Source: Yponomeuta sedellus
Taxonomy: Eukaryota > Arthropoda > Insecta > Lepidoptera > Yponomeutidae
Length of the DNA: 64,000 nucleotides
Direction of reading: 5' to 3'
Assembly (NCBI GenBank): GCA_934045075.1
Contig: OW203729.1
Span: 11,104,704 to 11,168,703 of the forward strand
Below are positions 1-9,382 of this stretch, piece after piece; position 1 is the first letter of the stretch, and the number at the start of each line of letters is the position of its first letter. The notes below the pieces were generated by a model that had not been told where the DNA came from, searched no databases, and saw nothing but the letters and a program-made list of their open reading frames with translations. The position numbers were made by a program, and so were the translations under genes.

Positions 1-157
1 AAACTCCACTCTCACTTTCTTTTCTCAAGTCATCTTAAATCTAATACTTCAGTTACCACCTATATGTGATAATATTCCATGATTGGTTGCCATTAATAAC
101 TTTGACATTTTGCCATTAAGTCAAATATATTCTAAGTAGTAAAGTAATTTTATGTCA
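1..157. other. Anonymous AT-rich sequence upstream of first SINE
   Basis: No open frame, repeat boundary or motif can be supported here. It is probably intron of the bin3-like gene, because the first exon seen (1903) starts in mid-protein. A short word near the left edge (TTCTTTTCTCAAGTCATCTT) recurs near 16430, so part of it may be an old repeat. Confidence 0.4.
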
Positions 158-309
158 TACAGAGAGTATTGTAAATAGGTTCGAAATTTCACCGGTAAGT
201 TGCTCATTAGCTCAGTTGGGAGAGCCCTGGCGTGGTTAGCCAGAGGTTGCGGGTTCGAGTCCCGGCATGGGTGGAATTTTTAGCCTCTAACCAGGTTTTT
301 AAAGTAATT
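158..309 (+). mobile_element. tRNA-headed SINE, family S1
   Basis: The copy starts at ACAGAGAGTATTGTAAA and continues through a tRNA-like block at 202-275 with an A-box-like TTAGCTCAGTTGG and a B-box-like GGTTCGAGTCC. The arms GCTCAT and ATGGGT can form an acceptor-like stem. The 3' body is TTTTTAGCCTCTAACCAGG. The same arrangement recurs about ten times in this window, so it is dispersed. The anticodon loop lacks the invariant T33, so it is not a functional tRNA gene. Confidence 0.8.
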
Positions 310-987
310 TTCACCATTAGCTATAATTTTTATAATAAAATGAGGAATAAGGTACCAGCTAACATTGACATCCATCCAAGGTAGACAGTGTTAGGTTTTT
401 TGACCTCTTGTCTGGCCGAATTTGGTTGCGTCCCACCCATCCAGTTTTTGTTAGGCTTTTTATACTATCTATGAATTTAGTCACTTCAGTCAGTAGGGAA
501 TGAGGAAGTGAGGCGAGATTTGAAGAGTCACAACTAAAAGAAAGTTCAAAAATGCAGGTTTTAAATATGTGTTTCATTCAATATATTGTTCAAAAATCCT
601 TCATATTGTATCAATGACGGGCTTCGAGACCCGAAAGACTGGCTTTTTTGTCCAGGTTTTTTTTTATTCTTAGCGATGGCAAGACTAATTACAGCGCTAG
701 TGGAATGGCTTACTTATATTGACTGCATAGTGAAGTTTTTATTGGTAAGATTTTAATTTGTAATGTATACTTTAGACTTGGCTGATTTGCACCACATCCT
801 AAATGTCATTTTACTAGTTATTTCAATTTGCTTTTGTGTGAAGAATTTTAGTTAAATGCTATTATTATTTTAGTTAAGTTGTGGGCTGTAGCTGTCAGTA
901 ACTTTAATGACTTACAATAAACTGTCACAATAAGAATAAGTTGTTTGATTTTAGAAAGTGGTGCAAATCAGCCCAAGTGAAATGGAC
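310..987. other. Anonymous intronic/upstream sequence
   Basis: About 680 bp with only short chance frames on the minus strand and no domain, splice pair or repeat match that I can support. Probably part of the intron before the first visible exon. Confidence 0.35.
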
Positions 988-1581
988 TTAAGGCGTTTCG
1001 GGGCCCTAGCTAGTGCCACCAATAAAAAAAAATCACAACTCTCACGCGTCAAGTTAATGTGAACGCACTGTATAACACATTATACAGTGCGTTCACATTA
1101 ACTTGACGCGTGAGAGAATTGGTAACAAGGACATAACATGTGAATTAGCTATTGGACCTAATCGGAAGATGGTAAAACAAGCCCTCAATCCTTTAATTTT
1201 CCCCAAGTAATGGGAATGATTTCTCATGGTAACAGTAAACATCTCAGTGCTACCAATTCTCTCACGCGTCAACAAGTTAATGTGAACGCACCATAATACG
1301 TTTTTATCTAAAAGTGAACATGACAAATCTTAACAAATGTGATAACTATTTTTAGAACCTATAGATTAATAATCGAGGGCTTTAATCGATTTCTGCCCAA
1401 ACGGCCGTTTTTAGCGGAAATCGATTAGTCCTAGGATATTTATACTACATTCGGGGCTGTATGTTCTAAGAATAGTTACGGCAGATAAAGATTTCTCATG
1501 TTTACTTTTTGATAAAAACTAAAACAAGTTACGATTTTTATTCCATTGATGGCGCTAGTTAGCGCCCCTAAGCCCCCTTAA
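988..1581. mobile_element. Foldback MITE, family M1 (copy with nested palindrome)
   Basis: Both ends carry the family terminus: TTAAGGCGTTTCGGGG reads inward from 988, and its inverse AGCGCCCCTAAGCCCCCTTAA closes at 1581. In the family the arms read from each end as GCGCTAACTAGCGCCACC and a long AATCGATTTCCGCC palindrome occupies the centre (here near 1385-1425). Other copies lie at 9383, 17717, 42073, 46413 and 49500. There is no coding capacity, so it would be mobilised in trans. This copy is interrupted by the palindromic insert at 1033-1295. Confidence 0.75.
1033..1295. repeat. Three-fold nested inverted repeat around CTCTCACGCGTCAAG
   Basis: A 37-bp perfect inverted repeat has arms at 1039-1075 and 1080-1116 with a 4-nt loop. 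A third, partial copy of the same arm (ATTCTCTCACGCGTCAACAAG) is at about 1254-1274, inverted relative to the second arm. The block lies inside the M1 MITE and is absent from the other M1 copies, so it is a separate insertion. Confidence 0.8.
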
Positions 1582-1611
1582 ATCAATAGTGTTTATGAAA
1601 GTTTTAGTCAA

Positions 1612-1867
1612 GTTAGTTAGTTAGACCTGAGATTTCCGCACTTAGCCTCATAGTTGAGCCATTGTACGTAGCAAGTGCTGAGGTACGCTAACGAAACGCG
1701 GGTTTCCTTACGATGTTTTCCTTCACAGTCAGCGAGTAGTATTGCTACTATAATTTCACAAATGTACATAACTTAGAAAACAAAGTCATTGGTACATGCC
1801 GGGGTTCGAACCCACGACCTCCCGATTGAGAAGCCGGCGTTCTACACCGCTCCGCTACCACCGCTCT
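1612..1867 (-). mobile_element. tRNA-headed SINE, family S4, with 13-bp TSD
   Basis: Read on the minus strand it has a tRNA-like head (1796-1867) with A-box-like GGTAGCGGAGCGG and B-box GGTTCGAACCC, then the family body with GTGAAGGAAAACATCGTAAGG, and a short CTAA-repeat tail at 1612. The 13-bp direct repeat AAGTTTTAGTCAA flanks it exactly (1599-1611 and 1868-1880), the signature of target-primed reverse transcription. The right TSD copy ends 22 bp before the first exon base at 1903. Confidence 0.88.
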
Positions 1868-1902
1868 AAGTTTTAGTCAAAACAACGATTTTCTAACTCC
1901 AG

Positions 1903-2093
1903 ATACTATGGTTACCGCAACCTGAACGCCATGATGGATGTGCGCCTGCAAGTGTTTGACCTGCACCGCCATTTGTTCCACAACAAGGATGTGCTGGACA
2001 TCGGCTGTAATGTGGGACACATCTCCATCGCCGTGGCCCGGACACTGGGTGCACGGTCAGTCGTTGGCATAGATATTGACCCTGTACTTATTG
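1903..2093 (+). CDS. bin3: Bin3/MePCE methyltransferase, exon with SAM-binding motif I
   Basis: Internal exon of a Bin3-type RNA 5'-gamma-phosphate O-methyltransferase. In vertebrates the homologue MEPCE caps 7SK snRNA and stays in the 7SK RNP, which restrains P-TEFb; in Drosophila, Bin3 is the Bicoid-interacting homologue. The exon opens after a CAG acceptor (1900-1902), one base into a codon, with YYGYRN, a hallmark at the start of the Bin3 domain. It then has the glycine-rich SAM loop VLDIGCNVGH and the acidic ribose-binding segment VVGIDIDPVLIG. It ends one base into a codon at a GTAAGT donor. ATG 1931 is only an internal Met; earlier exons lie before the window. Assignment rests on motif recognition and phase agreement with the next exon. 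Confidence 0.93.
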
Positions 2094-2164
2094 GTAAGTG
2101 CCTACCTAACCAACGGTTTCTGTATTGAATATAATTGTTTCATTATGACCCGTGTAAAGTAGCC

Positions 2165-2262
2165 GGCAAACAGTGGATGAGACTAGCGCGAGACCGTGCT
2201 GGTTGGCGTGGAAATGAAGAGGCCTATACCCAGCAGTGGGGTTGATGATGATCATCATCATC
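2165..2262 (+). mobile_element. LINE 3' end with (GAT)n tail
   Basis: Short 3' fragment ending AGGCCTATACCCAGCAGTGG followed by TTGATGATGATCATCATCATC. The same CCCAGCAGTGG-(GAT)n ending recurs at 14110, 19370, 60325 and 60838, which fits 5'-truncated non-LTR retrotransposon insertions with trinucleotide tails. Confidence 0.6.
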
Positions 2263-3199
2263 AGATGATTATGATTCTTCTGTCTCATTATTTTTTTATA
2301 TATATTTATTTTATATTTATAAGAAATCAGTCACAAACAATAATCAAATGAGAAAATAACACATTTAAACAGACCTGGAGTTGCCTGATTTAGAATAAAG
2401 ATCATTATAAATTTTAAACAGCTTGCAACTATTGACAGTTACGTCCGTAAAGCACAAATCACTTTTTATTCCGAAGTTTTTACAGTTTTTCCTTTCGACA
2501 AATTAATCTTAGTACACTAATCACAAGATGACATAGGCCTCCTCCATCATCTTCCACTGTTTCCTATCGGTTGCAATTCTTAGCCAAAGGGGACCTAGAG
2601 TCAGTTTCAGATCATCTTCACTTATTAATATGAAAATAAATTTACTTCTAAAATCACCAGTCAAATCAAGGGGTTTGATATTAAGCTAAAACTCAACGAG
2701 GGGAGACAGAATAAATCTATTGTCTATTGGCAATGAGTGCTCCACACAGCAATCACTGTTTATTACTAAGGCCGTTGACCTGTCTTAAGATGGGAAAGTT
2801 TTTTGTTTGCCAGATGCTCATACTCGTAATAGACTGGCTGTTGTTGAAAGCAATAAGCCATTCGAATATTAAATTAAATTGTGGGCTTAGTTGAATTGTG
2901 ACCGCATAATTTACCTCCATCAACTGCGCGACATCTTGTAAGTTATAATATGATGGAGTGAGATAATAGAAAAACGAGTCGGCCCCCGCAGTACGACACC
3001 GCGAAAGGCATTTTATCTTCCTTTAGCATATTGATCGCAGCAAGGTGACGTAGTAAAACAAAACAAAGCGACATGGTGCCAGTCGATTTGAAGTTACAAA
3101 CCTTTATCGCGCTTTCGTGTTTATGTGTGCTGTGCCAAATTTTATCCGAATCCTTCAGCCTTCTACGAATGTATCGTCGTAAGACAATACTCATAAGCT

Positions 3200-3312
3200 A
3201 AGATAAGAATATTCTTTAGTGTACACTGAAAAAACAACAAATACAAAATGATTACAAATATACATGGTACAATTGGCGGCATTATTGCTAAAAGCAATTT
3301 CTTCCAGACGAC
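3200..3312 (+). repeat. Interspersed repeat family R
   Basis: Starts AAGATAAGAATATTCTTTA and ends at the conserved word GCTAAAAGCAATTTCTTCCAG. Five other copies are in the window (4905, 11900, 20585, 23738, 45760). Class unknown; the shared end suggests a LINE or SINE 3' region. Confidence 0.6.
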
Positions 3313-3550
3313 CTTACTCATACATACATTTATAAACTTACACCTGTAACCCAAAGGGCTAGGTCAAAGGTGAGCCTAGGGCAGGTATTTGCCATATCCT
3401 GACAAATCTCTTCCGCTGCATCAGCATTAATTAGTCCGTTAATTAGCGACCGGGTTTCGGCCATTTTTTATGTTGCCCTTTGCTATTCAGCCCCTATTTG
3501 GTCGAAGCCCACCTGGCACGTCAAGATAATAATTTGTTATTTTGTTATAA

Positions 3551-3841
3551 ACAAATATATCCAGAAAAGTGGGTGGAAGGGCCGGCAAGGGACGGCGGAT
3601 TTACTTCGACCAAGTAGGTGAAGTATTAGCTAAGGGCAAGATAAAAGATACCCGGAACCAGCGGGCGTGCATGCAACGACTAATTAATATTGATGAAGTG
3701 AAAGAGATCTAAAAACCTATTTAGAGGCTAAAAATTCCACCCATGCCGGGATTCGAAGAAAGAGATCTATCAGAATCGTGGCAAATGGCAGACCCTTGTC
3801 TCTGCCTACCCCTGTTGGGTAGAGGGGTGAGTTTAAGTTAT
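3551..3841 (+). mobile_element. 5'-truncated LINE, C-terminal ORF2 relic
   Basis: The frame translates to the tail of a LINE ORF2: GRAGKGRR, then DQVGEVLAKGKIKDTRNQRA, CMQRLINIDE and, after the insertion, NRGKWQTL. The same peptide, better preserved, is encoded on the minus strand at 30785-31010 next to a (TATG)n tail. Here the frame is split by an S1 SINE fragment with an 11-bp target duplication. Tail is missing or decayed near 3841. Confidence 0.75.
3711..3758 (-). mobile_element. S1 SINE fragment nested in LINE relic, 11-bp TSD
   Basis: 48-bp piece of the S1 3' half (AACCTATTTAGAGGC through ATGCCGGGATTCGAA) flanked by GAAAGAGATCT at 3700-3710 and 3759-3769. The duplicated target is LINE ORF2 sequence, so the insertion is younger than the LINE. 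Confidence 0.8.
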
Positions 3842-4424
3842 GTTATTAATGTTCCACTACTAATAATAACAAAGTATTGTCTTACAAGAATAGGAATACA
3901 TAGAGAACTACTCGTTTATGCATGAATTACCTACATGTGGTGTTTTAGTACCTACTTATACATACAGCTTCCATTTGCCCACTTAAGCGTGGGTGCATTT
4001 ATTTAAAACTAAATATAGTCGCTTGTGAGTGGCTGCACACATGTTATGAAACCTGCCAAGGCGGTGCTATGAATATAATTACGGCGTTCTACTTATTTGT
4101 GATTGTGACGAACGATATTACTACACCAGTGGTGGCGACAGTTGCCTCTACGTCGTGAAAAACGTTTATTCAGTAGAGATGATAAAAAAAACACTTCCTA
4201 TAAGAAAATATTTAAAATTCCCAATTACATTTGTTTACTTTTCATACAATCTTAGGTGATTATTTTTTAACTCATTGTTAGTTTTAAACTTTTGCTTTCT
4301 TACAAGTGGTGTAAATGTCGATTTTACGGTTTTGAAGAAGAAGAAGAAAAATAGTTACCGAACGCCACATGTCATGCATGCAGCGCCATCTGCCGGACTG
4401 GTGTGTGAATTTTAACCATCCAGG

Positions 4425-4670
4425 GCGCCACCCAAACGCGTATAAAAAATCATTCAAATCTGTCCAGCCGTTTAGGAGGCGCTCAGTGACATACACACTT
4501 ACAGTAGAATCACACTAAAAAACTAAAAATCTTTTTACTTGTACTTTACTTACTTCTTCAAATCTAAACGGCTGGTAAAATTTAGTATGGAGGTAGCTGA
4601 CGGGAAAATATCTTTTACTGTTAATACATTTAAATTCCCTAAAAACCGCGGGTAATGCACAGCTAGTTAT
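4425..4670. mobile_element. Helitron-like fragments
   Basis: CAAATCTGTCCAGCCGTTTAG near 4457 and AAACCGCGGGTAATGCACAG followed by CTAGTTATG near 4646-4672 resemble internal and 3'-terminal pieces of the small Helitrons that are common in Lepidoptera. The fragments are in opposite orientation and incomplete, so this is a tentative call. Confidence 0.4.
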
Positions 4671-4904
4671 GTATATAATTATAAAGATAATATAAAGCAG
4701 ACATAAAAGAAAAATGAACCTGCAAGAAAAAACAAAGGCTAAGGGTGTACGCTGCATGTCGCTGAAGCGGAAAAAAGGCCTCATGCTCAGTATTAGTTAA
4801 GGGGTTGCACCCACATCACTGATTTCCGGCGAAGGCGTTCTGGTGACCCTCGGAGCATCATAACGAAACAAACACGGACACATTTTGCGTTATTGCAATA
4901 ATAA

Positions 4905-5050
4905 GATAAGAGAATATTCTTTATTTTACACCAGAGCACATATTATGAAAGATGTAAAGATAAAGATTACAATTGGCGTCCTTATTACTAAAAGCAATTT
5001 CTTCTAGACAACCTCATGATGGAAAGTTGCTGAAGAAAATAAGAGACGAA
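4905..5050 (+). repeat. Interspersed repeat family R
   Basis: Same consensus as 3200-3312: GAATATTCTTTATTTTACACC at the left and ACTAAAAGCAATTTCTTCTAG at the right, followed by ATGGAAAGTTGCTGAAGAAA. Confidence 0.6.
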
Positions 5051-5295
5051 TAACACTTTATATAATACTAGCTGTGTTATAATAATACTTATAATAGTAC
5101 CCCTAACGTTACTTCCCCCTACCCCACGATGTAGATATAGCCAACTGTACTTTCATGCATAGTGAGCTGGTTGCAATTCCACAATTTCATTACGATATAA
5201 CATAATAATACGAGATATAATATATATAGCTGTCCCAGCAAACGTTTTTTTTTCATATTATAATTAATATATTAAAATTAAAATTAAATCATATT

Positions 5296-5335
5296 AAAAT
5301 TACTGTCCTAGGCTAATGCCTAGGACAGTAATTTT
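5296..5335. repeat. Perfect 18-bp-arm palindrome
   Basis: AAAATTACTGTCCTAGGC at 5296-5313, loop TAAT, and the exact inverse at 5318-5335. Small foldback relic or cruciform-prone site. Confidence 0.8.
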
Positions 5336-5575
5336 TCAGTTTACACAATTATTGTAAAACATAAAACTCACGCATTATACTGGCTTTAATTGCAGATATC
5401 GTTGTCATCTAAATTTTATGTCCTAATACTCCTTTTGGGACAAAGTGTACTTTACACATTTGAACCGCGATTCAGGCAAGCTTATTATATCTTCTTGGAT
5501 CTTATTGTAGAAACGTTTACAATGCCCCATAAAGGATGCTTTAACCTGTGTATATATGAACAAAAGTATATGTTC

Positions 5576-5632
5576 ATTTCTAGTATTTACATTGTGTGTA
5601 CAAACCATATTAACGTAACTTTCTGTACTTCC
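5576..5632 (+). repeat. Duplicate of the intron-1 3' end (copy 1)
   Basis: 57 bp that match 7034-7092, the tract leading into the exon-2 acceptor, with three substitutions and one 2-bp indel by eye. The homology stops exactly where the real acceptor AG would be: copy 1 continues TAACCTTTACCAG instead of AGGGCGAG. Upstream flanks are unrelated. Confidence 0.75.
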
Positions 5633-6083
5633 TAACCTTTACCAGCCTAAATCGTGGAAACGAAAGCACAGATTAGATAATAGTTACTACGTAACAGATA
5701 CATCACTCCCATACTAAAGCGAAAATACCTACGCTATAATAGCCTACAAAATCTTAATAATAATAACTACTGTTCACAGCGAGGAGAAATATACCATAAG
5801 TACCCGCTCAAAGAGTCGAGATTGTGTTGCCCACCGTGCGACTCACGTGCAAGCGCGTCATCGCACGAATGCGCTAGGGTTATACCTATGATGATTATTA
5901 CTGTAATAAAACGAATGTTGTGAAATAGGTAACCATATTTATTTATTTGACAAAAATATGTAATATAAAATGACAAGCTGACTTTGTATGAGTTGTTATT
6001 AGATCAGGCCTCCCTATTATCTCAAGCCAATTGCGGCGTCTGAAAAGCAAACATTAAGTTATCAAACTTAATTTTTCGTCGTT

Positions 6084-6228
6084 GTGGGCGATTTTGACCG
6101 CCACGTTTAATCCTGAAATTGGAATGGGTTCTATTTATCCCTCTCCATTCCTAGACAAATATCTAAAAAGGGGACAGACTAAACTGATTTTAGTTTTTGG
6201 ATTGGGCGTGGCGGTCAGAGTCGACCAC
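6084..6228. mobile_element. Small MITE with imperfect ~30-bp inverted ends
   Basis: The left end GTGGGCGATTTTGACCGCC and the inverse of the right end (GTGGTCGACTCTGACCGCC) share most positions and are 145 bp apart, with no coding capacity between them. Confidence 0.6.
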
Positions 6229-6364
6229 ATTATATTGGTTTGAATTCGAGAAATACGTAAATATTTGACATCCATGTTTGTTGTATATGTTTTGTTTCTA
6301 ATGTTTACTACGAAACACTAGAAAGCCAATTTAGTTGATCCTAAATTAAATTAACATTAAAAAC

Positions 6365-6514
6365 AAATACACGCACGACAAATATGGTTAACTACCATCG
6401 ATAAAATATTACTAAAGTAGTAATATTTTATCGATGGTAACTACCCATCTTTGTCGTGCATGTCTTTGTGTTTCACGACTCCACGACTTTTAGCAACTGC
6501 TAAAAGTCGTGGAG
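6365..6514. repeat. Two adjacent palindromes
   Basis: First: TACCATCGATAAAATATTAC(T) at 6393-6413 and its exact inverse at 6419-6439, with weaker outer arms (ACGCACGACAAATATGG and the inverse of CCATCTTTGTCGTGCATG). Second: CTCCACGACTTTTAGCA at 6479-6495, 2-nt loop, exact inverse at 6498-6514. Confidence 0.8.
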
Positions 6515-7033
6515 CGAACTATTATAAAATTGATATTTTTGGCATTTTCCATCAATTTACGACTATGATTGTTGTGCATTTTTAAAAATTTTCGATATAG
6601 CCACAGTACAGCCGTGAAAACGTGACAGACAGACACTTACGCATAGTAATGTTAGAACGGATGTGGTTATTTAGAATCAAAATTAACAAGTCCACGAAAA
6701 AAAGCAGTTACCTTTATGTGTTTAATTTACTTTTATAGTACCTACCTAAATGTTTAAAGAAATAAATATAAGATTTAAAATACCGCTTACCTTTCTTCTT
6801 CTCTCGGCAGTGAAAAAAATTATAATTCTTCATTTGTTTTTTTACCTTTACACCCATCCACTGAACAATAATTACGTGGTTTCGGCATTACGAGTAGTAA
6901 ACGCGGGAAACGTGCGGTGCGAGCGCTCAGGCGGGCGTAGCGGCCCTTTGTCGGTTGTATCGTGGACGATACGCCGAGCGGCAGGTATAAAACGCGTGAC
7001 CTTGAGCGAGTGACGGACGCCTGACGAAAGTTT

Positions 7034-7092
7034 ATTTCTAGTATTTACATTGTGTGTACATACCATATTTTAATGTAACTTTCGGTACTTCC
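7034..7092 (+). promoter_or_regulatory. Intron-1 3' splice-site tract (copy 2 of duplication)
   Basis: The 59 bp directly before the AG at 7093-7094. The same tract is duplicated at 5576-5632 without the terminal AG. It contains the pyrimidine-rich CTTTCGGTACTTCC run used by the acceptor. Confidence 0.6.
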
Positions 7093-7094
7093 AG

Positions 7095-7501
7095 GGCGAG
7101 CGCGAAAAAACCTGCGCTCCTTCATTCCGGTACCGGCCGAGGCGCCGGAGAGTGTGCAGTCCTTCACTCCAGTCCCTGGCGAAGCGCCGGACAAATGTGA
7201 CGCTAAGACAGAGCCGGTGGCATCCGAAAAGTCCGAGTGCGTGACGTGCACCGAAACGAAATGCGAAAAGTGCTCAACGGAGGTGAAGGCAGTGACGAGC
7301 GAAGACAAAACCGTGGTTGCCGAAGACAAGAAGCCTCAGGGCCGAAAGATACGCAAGGCGCGCAAGAACCGTAAAGCGGGGGCGAAGCCCGAGGCGCAGT
7401 GCTTCTTTCCGATGTCAATGGCGATGCTGTACGGGCCACTCGCCACCGCTCCCGCCGATGCCAAGCCGCCGACCTTTCCCGACAATGTTACTTTCAAGCA
7501 G
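7095..7501 (+). CDS. bin3: Bin3/MePCE methyltransferase, exon with lineage-specific insert
   Basis: Continues the SAM-binding fold with GRARKNL directly after the acceptor, completing the Gly codon begun in the previous exon. After about 12 codons comes a variable insert: a 14-codon tandem duplication (SFIPVPAEAPESVQ at 7118-7159, then SFTPVPGEAPDKCD at 7160-7201), a Cys/Lys/Glu-rich stretch with CxxC pairs, and a basic run (GRKIRKARKNRKAG). The family core resumes with CFFPMSMAMLYGPLA and PDNVTFKQ. It ends in phase 0 at a GTAATT donor. GTG 7154 is not a start. In vertebrate MEPCE the matching segment is, from memory, shorter. The insert probably forms a surface loop that could contact RNA or protein (inference). 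Confidence 0.93.
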
Positions 7502-7533
7502 GTAATTGAAGTGACTACTTATTTAAAGTCTAT

Positions 7534-7785
7534 ATTCCTTTTAATGCACTAACCCGTGCTAAGGACAATTTATAAACCTATTTAGAGGCTAAAAAATTAC
7601 GTACAAAACGTAAACAAAAACGTAAAACTTAATACAGAGAGTATTGTAAAGAGGTTCGAAATTTCACTGATGCCGGTGAGTCGCCCATTAGCTCGGTTGG
7701 AAGAGCGCTGGCACGGATAGCCAGAGGTCGCGGGTTCGAATCCCGGCATGGGTGGAATTTGAAGCCTCTAAATAGGTTTTTAAAA
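7534..7785 (+). mobile_element. S1 SINE with inverted 3'-tail cap and 15-bp TSD
   Basis: The perfect 15-bp direct repeat TTATTTAAAGTCTAT flanks it (7519-7533 and 7786-7800). The element begins with an inverted copy of the family 3' tail (AATGCACTAACCCGTGCTAA, then ACCTATTTAGAGGC) followed by the sense copy from ATACAGAGAGTATTG (7632), with the tRNA-like block at about 7683-7753, ending AGCCTCTAAATAGGTTTTTA. The left TSD begins only 17 bp after the exon-2 donor. Confidence 0.9.
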
Positions 7786-7844
7786 TTATTTAAAGTCTAT
7801 TCGCATTACAACGGACCGGTGACGGGCGGTAGCACGATTACGAT

Positions 7845-7919
7845 TCTACTAATATTATATAGGTGAATTTTTGTGGAGAAGTTTGGATGTTTGTTACTCA
7901 ATGACGCAATAATTGTTGA

Positions 7920-8003
<84 letters not shown>

Positions 8004-8061
8004 CTTGGCATAGACAAAGATCCGAATTGCGGATGAGGATGAGGTTTGCAGGGTCAGCTAG
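7845..8061 (+). mobile_element. Short non-autonomous Helitron
   Basis: 5' end TCTACTAATATTATATAGG, internal GTTTGTTACTCAATGACGC and TTGTTGAACGGAT, 3' end GGGTCAGCTAG followed by T. This is the TC...CTAG arrangement expected for Helitrons. The (TA)n run at 7924-7999 has expanded inside it. Confidence 0.65.
7924..7999. repeat. (TA)n microsatellite
   Basis: An uninterrupted TA dinucleotide run of about 76 bp within the Helitron. Confidence 0.97.
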
Positions 8062-9020
8062 TCTAAAATAATCCTTAAATACTTACGCAGTTAAAGACGG
8101 TGAATACAAGTGCAAAAAAGACGTGCGTCGGCCATTTGTGCGCTAGTATTGTAATGTCTAATCTTGAGTGTATATAAGGTTTATTTTAGTTTCAATATTC
8201 AATATTCTTTATTTAACTAAAATCATTGGAAAAAATAATTACACCATTAAGTTAATTCAATTCTTACACTAAACAGTTAAAGTTGTAAAGTTAATTAAAT
8301 AAATACATATTAACAATTAAAAACATGCTATGAATTAGATCGATGCATCTAATTAGTGCATCGATGCACCCGACAAAGCTGAACCGTTACGCTCGGGTCC
8401 GTGAAGCTGATTCGGATCCAAGCTCCAGTTAGTTGGTGACGCTGAATTAATACTCTGCTCCTGTCCTCATCTAAATTTAAATAACCATATAAGTTTCTCG
8501 GTCTCTGAGATGATCAATATATAACTCAGCGCTTGAACCTGCCTATTCGCTGTAATTCGGGATGCAAAAAAAAAGTGAACTGCCTGAATCGAAAACCATT
8601 TCGAGCTTAGCATCCAAACTACAGTATTTTTAATGTAAGAGATTTTTATCATAAAAGATGAGCCTTATTTTAAGTAAATAATAATATTTAAATGCCCTTC
8701 ATATGACCTCTATGATGACGTCACATTTTAAATCGTCTGTGGTAGTAGTTATTCTGTGGAAAAACTACCAATGGCCTGTCAACTTCATCTGTCAAACATC
8801 TCTCTTTTTACACTAAACCACAGACAAATCCAATCGCGAACTCTACCTACACACAAAGTATGTAACATATGACGTCAGGCGAATAATATTCATTTTAATT
8901 AAATAACAATGATAAACTCGATTAATCACGAAAAAATGTAATGAGTTTCTTAAAATTACGTCTACTATCAGAATATAAAATAAAATCCGATCATAAAAAA
9001 AACTTTGCATCCCTAATTAA

Positions 9021-9080
9021 ACCCATATTCTCTCTCCTGGGAGCTGCATTGGGACGTTAATAGGCTACAAAAAAAAATTT
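9021..9080 (+). mobile_element. S4 SINE 3' fragment
   Basis: CCCATATTCTCTCTCCTGGG through GGACGTTAATAGGCTAC followed by an A-run, matching the 3' end of the S4 copies at 24432 and 58690. Confidence 0.6.
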
Positions 9081-9382
9081 TACATTCTTATAGCTATAAA
9101 CACCCTCCCTCTTCGTAAACGCTACCACATTAACACCTGCTCTTGTTATTATTAAAAAAAGATATTGCATAAAAATTTTGCAAATAGGCGAGCTTAATGC
9201 TACTAAGCATTATCTACCAGCTAAGATAAAAAAAATGATGTACACCGCTGCTACGCTAGATTTGCAATATTTACACTAACCATCGTCATCGGTGCCGGCA
9301 CTGCTGATTATAGGCGTGACTGCCGTAGGCATATTGTGTTTTATAACCCTGCATGTTCCCAATATATTATCCGCGATTTTGC

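Larger units (their letters stand above)
2094..7094 (+). other. bin3 intron 1 (5,001 bp)
   Basis: GTAAGT donor and CTTCCAG acceptor; phase 1 on both sides, joining Ile to Gly-Arg-Ala-Arg. It is filled with LINE 3' ends, family R copies, a MITE, several perfect palindromes and a duplicate of its own 3' end (see separate entries). Stretches not listed separately (about 2265-3195, 3845-4420, 5055-5290 and 5635-6080) show nothing I can name. Confidence 0.85.

Noticed and set aside
202..275. Possible tRNA genes (also at 7683, 17606, 23990, 28114, 46500 and 48150)
   Set aside because: All have B-box-like GGTTCGAATCC words, but the anticodon loops lack T33 or the arms are broken, the heads continue into shared bodies, and several are flanked by target duplications. 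They are SINE heads.
7154..7552. GTG-started 132-codon gene
   Set aside because: It is the second visible bin3 exon plus 17 codons of intron. The phase, acceptor and donor show that it is an internal exon.
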